A stretch of 64,000 nt of DNA from Sipunculus nudus. Its lineage: Eukaryota > Annelida > Sipuncula > Golfingiida > Sipunculidae. Both the position numbers and the translations under genes were made by a program. Position 1 is the stretch's first letter; each line of letters begins with the position of its first letter. The stretch lies in contig CM049313.1 in the NCBI GenBank assembly GCA_026874595.1, positions 12,707,508 to 12,771,507 on the forward strand, written 5' to 3'. Positions 27,101 to 39,100 of the stretch are shown here, piece after piece. Below the pieces are notes generated by a model. That model did no database searches, was not told where the DNA came from, and was given only the letters and a program-made list of their open reading frames with translations.

Positions 27101-30100
27101 AGTACTATTGTCACACAGATTTTGACTTGGCCATATAACTAATAAGCAGAACATATAATATAAGAGTTTAACTATTTATTAAAAAAACATTACAAATATT
27201 GTCCCAAATATAATTTTTATAAAAAGTAATAAGAGAATCATATGATTTTTTTAAATGAAATATAACTGATATGATTATTAAAATAATATTAAAGAATATA
27301 TTCATGAATGCATTCATGAATACATTTTGAAAGTATTTGCACGAGTATTCATATACTTTCATTTTTACCTGAATTCCTATTCTTTATGCAAGAAATTTTA
27401 TAATGGAGTACATAATCATATTCGTATTTAAATACAATTACAAAGTATTCGCACCATGTCTGGTATTTATTCAGTTTTACCAACCAATGATGTTGAGAAT
27501 CCAGAATATACAAAATTCACACATTTAAATAATGATCATAAGTACCTGGTTTTATGGCTTTTATTTATATTAAAAAATAACTGTAAAAAATTCATTTTGG
27601 ACTAATTTCACATCAATGTACACACTAGACACAGTAGGAATCTAGATTAATATTATCAACTGCATCTTTGTCTATCATTAATTTCCTTCATATGATCCCT
27701 AATGATTAGTAATGAATAATATGATTTACTTCTTTATCATTAAAATTGAACTGAAAAATGCCATAGGTGACTGCATGGTGTTATTTGGAATATGTGACAT
27801 TCTACCCATCGATACAAGATTCTTATATCATCAGTAACTGCAAGTTAATTTCCTGTTATTATAAACTAACAAATTCCTTTTCTATTTTTCTTTAATTTGT
27901 TATTAAAAACCAATGAAAATTTATTAATTTATTGTTTATTGTTATGTTGTTGGTTAAAACTACTAGATGAGTTGGGTTGGACACCTGGATCAACTGTGGC
28001 TGGCCATAAGCTGCCTGGATTCCTGTATGCCTCGCCTCAAGCGTGCATAATTTGATGAAAGGTCAACAAGGTCAACATACAGGTGACTCAAGAGGGGCTG
28101 GAGAGAGCCAAAGTCTAACAGGGTCTCATAAAAAACATTAATAAAAGCTACAATTTTTGGCCAATTTCTTTCAGCTTTCTAAAATAAAAAGCTGAAATCC
28201 TAATGTGTGCATGATATGAAAATTATATCAACAGTGCTCACAGGACACAAACATGCCATGGTCACAGTTGGGCAAAATTTAAGGTACTAATTTTATATTT
28301 ATACTAATAACTTATAAAATTTGAAAAATACAGAACTAATTTTGGGTATTCAATTGAATCTTGATTAAATAATGTTACATCCCTGACAAAAAAAATCTCT
28401 AGCTTCAGCAATGCCCTTGTTAAGGGAGTAAATATATTTCTTGATTTTTTACAAAGTGCATTATGTTTGGGCCCATAACTTAAAACAATTACTCAATACT
28501 GACATCATTCTGGCATGTGCATAGAGAATGAAAAATATGTATATTATTTATGATTAAAGTCAGGTCAGTGGTTTTGATATTAGGCAGTCTTGAAGTGTAA
28601 CAATGGGTTTTTAATGGAAAAATGAAGTTCTTCATTAATTTCTCGAAGGTATTAAGTCCTAGTGACCAAATTCTTGGCATGCTAGGGGATTTGGAGACAT
28701 CTAACTGTATGCCGAATTTAAGGAACTAAGAGCTGAAGCTGGGGAGCTGAGCTCTTGCAAACTGCATAACACTAGCTTGATGTAAACAATATGTTACATG
28801 GTGCTTGAAAACTTATTAAAATCTACAGTTTTTGATCAACTGGTTTCAAATTTTTGGTGTTAACAGTTGAAATGCTAACAAAAACATGCTGTGAAAATTA
28901 AATCCACAGTACTTAGAGGAAAAAAACGTGCCATGGTCAAAGTTGGGCAAAATTTAAGGTACCAATTTTTTATTTTTAATAATATTTTAGAAAATTTAAA
29001 AGATTTTCATCTAATTTTGGGTATACAATTTAATTTTGATTAATTAAAGTTATATTACTGGAAAAAAGGTCGATAGCTTTAACATTTTTTGAGTTAAGTG
29101 ATCAAATATCTTTCCTGATTTTTTACAAAATGCATTATGTTTGGGCCCATAACTTTTTTAAATTAAATAATACAGACATAATTTCTGGCATGTACATAGG
29201 AACTATATAGAGGAATATTTATGGTAAATATGAGGAAAAACAGATGAGTGGTTTTGATATTAGGCAGTCCTGAAGTGTGAAAATAGGTTTTTAATAAAAA
29301 ATTGAGGTTTTTCCTTAATTTCTCAAAGGAACGAAGTTGGAAAGACCCAGTTTTCGGCTTGGTAGGAGATCTTGGGGACATCTAACATTATGCCGAATTT
29401 TGGATTCCTAGGTCTTACGGTTTCAAAACGTGCCACATCTACGGACGGACGGACGGACGGACGGACAGACGGACGGACGACGGACAATGGACCACGACTT
29501 TAGCTCAGATGACTTATAGTCAGCTGAGCTAAAAATTCATAAAAATTTGATAAATACAGCTGGCACCACCAGTCTGCAGGAACTGATGAAACTTCTCATG
29601 ATCAATATGTATGCAAAAAATCATGACCATCAGTGATGTAGTTAATGAGATATTGAAGTTTTTGTATGAAATTTTTGAATAATCTGGGGGGGTACTTTGG
29701 GGACCCATTGTTTAAAGGATATAGGTAACAGAGAACTAATTTCTGGTTTCCAAGGAGATTTTTCATGGACCTCTCAGAATGTAAAGTTACAAGATTCTAG
29801 GTCCAGCAGTTACGATTTGTGCCAGGTTAACGGACAGACGGACGGACAGACGGACGGACGGACGACGGACAAAGAGTGATCGCATACTCAGATGACTTAC
29901 AGTCAGCTGAGCTAAAAAACTTATGACAAGATTGGCAGAATTTGGTACTTACTTAAGGTGGAATTGTTGTTCATCGGAATTAAAATAGTTAGCGATGACA
30001 ACATAGGCCTCGTCATCTATAACCATAGTATGTGCAGCTGCTGCACCTGCAGTTGACAGATACTGCACAGGGCTGCCAGAGAACTGGTTCAGTGCTGTGT

Positions 30101-33100
30101 CCCACTCGTACAGGTGAGAGTTAATGTTTGTCTGCCCTGTGTTGTCCTCGTAGTTTGTGATAAGAAGGAAGCTGCGGTGATCTTTAGTAAAGAAGGTAGC
30201 ATCAGTCCCTCCTGTTGTCAACAAATCCTGGACCTACAGGTGCAATTTGTTAATACAGAATCAGAAAATATTTGATTAACTAACTGGCAAATACTCATAT
30301 TATCAACAGATCCATCAAAGTTCTTTCATTGTATTGCTTTAAAAATGGACTCACACCATCAAAAGCTGTGTCAGGACATTCATAATAAGGAACTGCCTTA
30401 CCAAGAACACAATCTTGGAGAATTTGCAAGCACCTTCAACTGCAAGCAAAATGTGCAAGCAAAACTGCATTTTGCTTGCACTATGATCTATTTGTTAGCT
30501 GTACAGAAACTTGGTCACATCTTTGTTTTATTTCGAAGATGTATAGGTGACACAGGATCACTGTGCTATATGAGTTGATAACAGCTAATATATAAAATTA
30601 TCTGTATTCTGTAATCACTTGTAAAATTCACAGACATGTAAAGTAAATAGTGAATAAACTTGATTGATACAAACCACATTGAGTTTCCCATTCACAAGCA
30701 CTTGATACAGCCTTGACCTTGATGACCTCCGACCTTGGTTTCCTTGGTTGAGGACAAACAGGTATTGCTGATCTTTTATGATGAATGATGTGGCTCTGAT
30801 AGCACTATCTGTCTCTAGTGACTGAAAAGTACAGAAGAAATTAGGAAACTGAGTTTAAAAAGTATTAATTATAAGAGTAGGAAAAACTGAATATTAGGCC
30901 AAAAAAAATAAGGTCTGGTTCTCCGGCCATAGTTTTTCATAAATCAGTGCAGGCGGGTGATTTTTTTGTTTTACCTTTTTGTTGTATGTGTCTATAAAAA
31001 TGTCATATGATTAAAGAAAAGCATGATAATACCAGATTTTTTGCTAAACAGGTAAAAGCACTCCATAACAAAGGAAATCTTAATAAAAATTGTATAATTT
31101 TATCTTCTTAAAAGAAATGTCCAAGTGACTGGGGCTCAAAATTGCCAAGTTTCTGTTGAAAATCAAAACAAAAAATTTTGATGCGGGGGACTGAAATTGA
31201 TACGGGCGGTGCCTGAGAACCATACCTTTCATTTTTTTTGGCCTTACCTGCATTAATTTTAGCTGAAAGATGATTATCAGTGTAGAGAATAATGTATAAT
31301 CAACCTACTGAAGTTTAACCATGTAGACTTTGTTATTTTAACCTTAGAAAATACTACTTGCATTACCTGGACTGGAGAAAGCATTCCCTGCCATCTGTAC
31401 AGCATGGTGTCACCACTGGTGCCACCCTTAGTGGCGCCATCTGTGCCGTACTCTGTGCTGAGTGGTGCCTGTCTGGCAGAACTCAGCATTAGTGCATACA
31501 CTGCCCCCTGGTGGCTGAAACTATACCACCCCACAATCTTCTCATGTTTAATCTGGAATAAGAAATCATTTTCATTTTTAACAGTTTTTCTCTTTTAAAA
31601 CAGAGATCAAATATTCAGCAACAATGATTTGAATGATGTAGGTACTGCTGTAACTGAATTTCTGTCATGACAGAAAAATGTAAAGCTTTTTTAGACTGTT
31701 AATTTATTGAAGCAGAGCCTCACTTCTGACTTTATGTTGTACAAATACACCACTAGCTTCATTTAAACAGCATTAACGCATCCATTAAACCCCACTTTGA
31801 ACTTAAAATATTACACAGGCCTCACATACAGCAGACATAACATTACTACACTGGTTATACCTTCAATGATGTTGTAACAATTTTGATTTTGCACTATATT
31901 ACAATACTTCTAACACTTAATTAGATAACAAAACAAGAGACAGATAGATTCACACTGTGTAATAATGTACTGCATTACAGACATTGAACAAGACTAGGAC
32001 ATTTTACCTCTTGGAATGGCAGCACCGTGAGTTTGGATCCCGGCAGGAATGTAGCTGACACAGGCCTAGTCGTGGCATCTACAGAGATTCTCTCCATGGA
32101 GCCCTGGCTCCGGATGATGTCAAAGTACAGTGTCCTGTTTCCTTCCTCCACATCATAGCTGCTGTTACTGCTGTAAATCCCAAGTAAAAACATCAACAAA
32201 GTCTATCTTTGTCAAAGGTTGGTAAAACTGTGAATTACAGGTAACAAGCTGGAAGCATAGCCATATCAGGAACAGTCCGAGGACAAACACAATATGCAAA
32301 TATATTTTGAAAATATTTGAGAGATTTTCCATGATAATATCTGTGCTTCCTTGAATCTACGGAATAAGCATGTGGGTCACAGATATCTGAAGCTTTTATC
32401 ATTAATATTATTATTATTATTATTATCTTTATCATTATTATAATGATGTTAATCCAAGTGCTGTAGTACTTTTCCATTTTACTTTTAACTGTATATGTGT
32501 GTATCTAATTAGTTCCTCAAAGCCCTCATAGTTTTACTTGTATCTGTAAGCTCAGCATGTGTTAAGGATGTTCTGTTTGCCTTGTCAATATTAAAGACTT
32601 ACAGGGTACCAGCTGGGTATATCTGCAGCAGGCCAAATGGTGAATCGTTTCTCTCTATCACCAGGGGGCGCCTTGTGATAGTCCCTAGGGCTGCTCCATT
32701 ATCGGGCTCCAGCAGTATCATGGTGAAGACCTCTCGTTCTTCAGGCATATCATCAGGGAGCACAGTGACCTCCACACTGGCTGTACCCTTAAAATAATAT
32801 CATTTATGTATGTAGTCTTATTTACCTAGATATATATAGTCTTGTGTCTTTATATAAACAGTGAACAAGCAAATTCGAGGAATTTGTGTCCCCTGCTAGT
32901 GACACCTGTTGGTGATTAGTGACACTAAAAGTGCTGATTTATTATATGAACAATCAAAGGTCCTACTGTTTTATTATTTTACCAGACAGACACACCAAAA
33001 CCAATCCCAACCAAGGTAAGCATGGGAGCAATCAAGGACCAAAATTTGAATGAAATCAGATAATATTAAGGAAAGTATTGCATCGAAATGAAAACTTGAC

Positions 33101-36100
33101 AGACATAAAAGACATAGTGACAGACAGAGAGAGGGCAGACACTCCAAAACCAACCCCAATCAAGGTAAACATGAGAGCAATCATTAACCCAAATGAAGGA
33201 AACCGGTCCAGGAAGCAGGAGACACAAATATATTCTTAGGACAACTGAGTTTTTGAGAGAATTTAGGTTTAGAGTATTTAGTTAAAATAAACATTCTGGA
33301 AATGGGTGCATATACAGCTGCTGATCTGCACGAGGTTCAGTGTGGTTATATTTATATGGATATTTTAATGGTGGTCCTATCTCCAAAACTGCTCACACAT
33401 TGTTAATCTTCCACTTCAATGTTTCCTAGACATTTAAATCAACAAATTTGTACTTTCTACAAGGGTATACAATCATAATATTAAGCAGTCAATGATATAT
33501 AATGGCCATGGGTGTGACTAGAATTAATGCTGTTCACAAAAGGTGTACCTGTAGACAAATACTAGTTTCAAGTGAAATAAGTTCCTCAACATGATTCTGA
33601 TTTGCCCTCAAAAGATTTTTTTGTGTTGTTCTGTGTTTGTGAATAAAATTCAAAGCGTATATAACCAGGCAGTTTATGACAATTATTTCATCAATTAAGG
33701 CATACACGCATTATGTACAGGTGTATCCTCACTTGAGGAAAATTTGAATTATTGTTTTCGAACATACTTGTGTCTATATCTACCTCTGTATATATATTTA
33801 GACAAGAGGAAGTATTGTATTACAGTAGAATGTATATCTAATCTATGCTTGAAGTGACAGTGACTTGATGACAATGACTGTCATTGGATATCTGAATGTT
33901 ATTTATGATACATTGTCACTGCTAACATTTGATACACTTTTTAACAATTTTAAATAAGAATGTAATAAAAAAAATAGCAATTATATTTTTTACAGGAATT
34001 AACTACATACCAATCACTTTTACTCTTTCAAGTTTCTCAATTTCTGAACAGAGCCTTACTTCACGATCAGCAAATGTGATGAAGCCGGAGGTGGGATACA
34101 AGTCTGTGATGTTCTCCTCACCACTCTCTGCTTCAATCTTAAACGGCACATTCACCACACCATAGATACCAGGCGCTCTGATCAGCTCTAAGACTGCTCT
34201 GCTGTTGGTCTGACTGACACGTGTTGGTTCATTCAAGGTCACAGGTTCAGCAGAGGTGAAGGTCACATAACCGCTAGCAGCATCACTTTCCGCAATTGTG
34301 ACAATGGCTAAAATATTGAATTTACAACATGGTCATCAGCTGTGATATTTATACTTATAATGCAGCTCTTGAGACTTCAGGCTTGTAGCCTTGTGACTTT
34401 GAATATGCAAATATCGCTGAAACTATGAATATCACAAGTACTATGAAATATGTCTAACTAATGAACACTGGCTATTCTGATGATACATTATAAACTTAAA
34501 TACTCCAATTTAATTCCTAACTTTCAACAATTTCATAAAGTATTCTGCCTGAATGTATTTTGGATGATTTACTGAGAACAGTCAAAAGTGCTAACAGTTT
34601 TCATAAAAACAAATTAAGAATCATTCTTATCTTTCTGCAGATTGTATAACCAACTATATAGTAAAGGTTAAATACAGACAAGTGTTTAACCCTTTTAATT
34701 TAGCTACAATAGCTATATGTATGACCTGGACTGACCTTTGTATGGGTCACCCAGGGTCAGACCGTGCTTGGGACTTGCCAGGATAATCTCAAATTTCTCC
34801 GCAGGTTCAGGACTGTTGTCGTCCAGAATCTCTATCTTAATCCGAGTATCTTTCTGACCTGCTAGGAAGTACAGCTCCTAAAATCAATGATCCACAAAAC
34901 TTCAGTTCACTCAAAAGCATAATCAAGGGCTCTTTTTACATTTGCTTCCATGAAAAAACATGCAGGCATTATGTGTCAGTAAATAAAAATACTCCAATTT
35001 GAAAAAAAAATACTTCATAATTTACTTTATTTCATGTATAACAAATTAAAAACAAATCACTTATTTGGCCAATATTGCCAGGATCATACAGGATAACTGG
35101 ATATTTGAAATTATTCCTTGATGGTGTTCCTGTATCCGGACCATGTGCCAGATCCACACCAAAACCTAATCAATATTTCTTGGCCTGAAAATTTCATGGG
35201 ATTCCATTCACGACTGCGTGAGTCATGTTGTGAATAAACACACACACAAACACACACATGAACAAGAATGAACTCATACCCTCCTTGCAGAGGTTATAAA
35301 GGTCAAGTATGACTTGTTACCCTTGGCTGGAACCTGAAGTCTTTCTCCTGCTGTGCTCCATCACCAGTCGTTTGAGCGAAGCAGAAGACGGACACGTTCC
35401 CAAATGTCCCTCTGCTCCTCTGTACTGTCAGTGTCACCTCTTTTACCTCTTCCTGAACTCTCACGCTGCAACATAAAACCAAACTTGAAGGAACCTGATT
35501 ACCTACTGCCTATACCTAGTCAATACCAGACACAATTATGGAAAAGCAGGTAGAATATTTGAGAATCAGTCTATTTAAATTGTAAGTGCTGTAAATGGAC
35601 TTCTTATTCCTGTTTTTAAAGTCTTCCTCCCCCCCCCAAAAAAAAAAATTATTAAGTTAAAAAAAAAAAGTAAAAATAAGAAATAACTATACACATTGTT
35701 GTTCCAAAAATAAAAGTAGCTTTAATTTGTTATGGTATATCAAAAACAGTACAAACCCTTTCAAGGTTCATTTTGAATTTCACCATATTTAGATGTATAT
35801 TGAAAACTTTCAAGTAAAAGATTTTTGTTCTATTTAATAGCTGTTATAAATGTCCATTTAAGACAAACTCTATCAAATAACTCTACATCCACATGAACCT
35901 CTCAAGGATTAAATTACTGTCACTGTGGAAGCAACCAGAAATTTTTCATACTGTTCCTCTTATGGATATAGAGTTGTGACTTACTTTGCAGATCCTGGAG
36001 GGAAGATGACTTCTCCCTTGGTTCCATCATTAGCCTCAATCACAAGTGTAGCCCTGATGTCAGTTTCACCTAAAGAAAAAAAACCATTTAACCATTCATT

Positions 36101-39100
36101 GTAGTGATGTCTTTCATCTAAGATATGAATAATGCTTTATGTACTTTTGTGCAATGTTATGATAAACACACCTATACCTAAAGAGTAATGACAAGGATTA
36201 CACTGAACACTTCTATTCAAGAAAAATGTCACGCAAATATATTCAGGCAGACTGTCAAGTCAGTTCAGAATAAACATGCAAAAGAGATGCCCTTGGCCTG
36301 CACTCTAGGAAATGACAATATTTGCACCTACTCAGCACCCACCTTTGGAGCCAAATTGGTAAAATTAGATTTAAATGACCCACTATCCCAGTAATTTTGA
36401 ACAGGTTCTGTCACCAAAAATGTTGTAGTGGTTTTCATTTGTACCAGAATATACAGGTGATGTGATCATTAATGAATGAAAGGAATGGACATTTTGGATT
36501 GCTAGTAGTGAACACTTTGCGAGGAACAAACAAGGGACCCATGGGTCACATCGCTCAGCTGAATTTTGGAAAATATTAGTAACTGCAAAATATTTTTATT
36601 TCTTTTGGTTTTTCATGTATGTTATCATTAGAAAAGCTATGAGAAAATGGCCCTGCTAATATGAAACTCTGTAAATTATAGAATAATGGACATGAGCTGA
36701 ACCATTTAGTGATGCTTCAAGGGAACAAATAGGCCTACAGTAAGTGTTATATAAAAGTAACATTTCATGAAGGTGTGAAGGTAATTTAAGTTTTTAAAAG
36801 TTAAATATATGGCCATATGAGTTAAAAATTAAACCCACAAAGTTTGACCAATATTCCTCATTTTAATACTAAGTTAACAGTGTTATTCACACCTAAATCT
36901 TGTCAGTTAGCACTTACATTAGATCCTAATATTTTATCACATTTGAATATTAGGATTAAATTCCTGAATTTTTTTTCTTTAAAACAATTGAAATTGTCCA
37001 AGTCTCATCAAAAAGAATTTATTTAACATTAAAACTCTAAGATTCATCTTGTTTATTAGTCCTGTGTATTGAAGGGGTGGGTGGGGGGAGGGGTCTCCGT
37101 TGTTACTGCTTGTTGCTGAAAAAAAATGTTAATTTTAAGATTCATCTAGTTCATAGTACAGGTCTGTCAACAGAATGGAAAAGGGGGGGGGGGGGGTTGC
37201 CAGAGAAAAAGGCTCCCTGTGGTATGGTATTAACTGCAGACAGCCTGATCAAGCTCAACTCAGTGGAGAGAGCTGCACAGAATGACCAACAGTCACCAAA
37301 GTGGACTGCTTGACAATGTAAGGGAATACAACAAGAGCCTCCAAAATAAATTCAATTACTAGCCTAATTTTGCAAGCTTTTATTTTCTAATTTAAGATTT
37401 TAACAGATTAAATCCTTATGTGCACATGCTGTGAAAATTAAATCCACAGTACTTACAGAAAAAAAACGTGCCATGGCCAAAGTTGAGCAAAATTTAAGGT
37501 ACCAATTTTTATTTTTGCTAATATCTTAAAAAAATTTAAAAGATTTTGATCTAATTTTAGGTATACAATTTAATTTTGATCAATTAAAGTTATATTACTG
37601 GAAAAAAATCCTTAGCTTTAACATGTTTTGTGTCAAGCGATCAAATATCTTTTCTGATTTTTTACAAAATGCATTATGTTTTAGCCCATAACTTTTTAAA
37701 ACTAGAATACGGGTAGTCTACAAGCGACTACTTGTATCCGCCTAAATCAGAGTGGAACGGGTGAAGTGAGGCATGGATTAAGTGGCAAGGGGAAATAGAG
37801 TGAAGTGTTGCATATTAGCATGGATGTCTGCAGCCAAATTGTGTATGAAGGTTGCCCCCCCCCTACCACAAAATCCAAGAAAGCCGTCCCAGTTGTATAC
37901 ATATGCAAAATTTAAGGCAGATAAGTCAAACCACTACATGTATATGAGTGATTTTAGCCCGTGGCAGACAATCAGATGGATGCTGAGCAAAAATGGTTGC
38001 AGGTGACGGCACCAGTTTTGCGTATGATAAAGAGCTATGTGAGAACTATACACATGCAAAACTTTGGCCCAATCGGTCAAACGGTTCCCAAGATATGAGC
38101 TTGGATGTCTGCTGCATAAACTAGAATGCAGGTGGCTCCACCTGTCATAAAATCAAGAGAGCTGTCGGGGATGTATAAACCTGCAAAAATTTAGCCAGAT
38201 ATCTCAAACCACTGCCGAGATATGAGTGATTTTATCCCATGGCAGACAAACAGACAGGAGCTGTGCAAAAATGGCTGTAGGTGGCGCCACCAGTTTTGCT
38301 TATGCTATAAAGCTCTCCAAGGGCTACATTTGTGCAAAAAAATTTTCCTGATCGGTCAAACGGTTCCCGAGATATGAGCTTGGATGTCTGCAGAGTAAAC
38401 GTGAATGAAGTGGCGCCACCTGTCATAAAATCAGAAAAGCCATCCAGGATGTATACGCATGCCGAATTTCAGGTGAATTAGTCAAGTCACTGCAGAGATA
38501 TGAGTGATTTTAACCCAAGGCAGACAAACAGATGGACACTGTGCAAACATGGTTGCAGGTGGTGCCACCATTTTTTGTGTATGTTATAAAGCTCTCCAAG
38601 GGCTACATTTGTGCAAAAAAATTGTCCTGATCGGTCAAACGGTTCCCGAGATATGAGCTTGGATGTCTGCAGCGTAAACGTGAATGTAGGTGGCGCCACC
38701 TGTCACAAAATCAGAAAAGCTATCCAGGATGTATACGCATGCCAAATTTCAGGTGAATTAGTCAAGTCACTGCAGAGATATGAGTGATTTTAACCCAAGG
38801 CAGACGAACAGATGGACACTGTGCAAACATGGTTGCAGGTGGCGCCACCATTTTTTATGTATGTTATAAAGCTCTCCAAGGGCTACATTTGTGCAAAAAA
38901 ATTTTCCTGATCGGTCAAATGGTTCCCGAGATATGAGCTTGGATTTCTGCAGCTTAAACGTGAATGTAGGTGGCGCCACCTGTCACAAAATCAGAAAAGC
39001 TATCCAGGATGTATACGCATGCCAAATTTCAGGTGAATTAGTCAAGTCACTGCAGAGATATGAGTGATTTTAACCCAAGGCAGACAAACAGATGGACACT

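Larger units (their letters stand above)
7478..29914 (+). mobile_element. Helitron-like non-autonomous element A (host of nested insertions)
   Basis: Starts ACAAGTGACCCATGGGTCA with GACGCTCAGCTG and ends CAGCTGAGCTAA after a GGAC microsatellite and a hairpin. Its own sequence is in three pieces (7478-8500, 26393-26900, 29533-29914) separated by the 17.9 kb transposon and by element B. The core is about 350-bp tandem units with GGTGGCGCCACC-type palindromes (near 7665, 8010, 8350, 26590, 29565). GCTCAGCTG at the left and CAGCTGAGC at the right are subterminal inverted repeats. No coding. Confidence 0.6.
34308..35984. other. Introns around exons 13 and 14, nothing recognised
   Basis: The three introns 34308-34735, 34878-35320 and 35466-35984 are AT-rich, with C and A runs at 35629-35670. 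No mobile element was recognised. Exons 13 and 14 lie inside these coordinates. Confidence 0.4.

Noticed and set aside
29400-29530. CRISPR-like regular repeats (GGAC tracts with flanking hairpins).
   Set aside because: Microsatellite and element terminus in a eukaryotic genome; no spacer structure.
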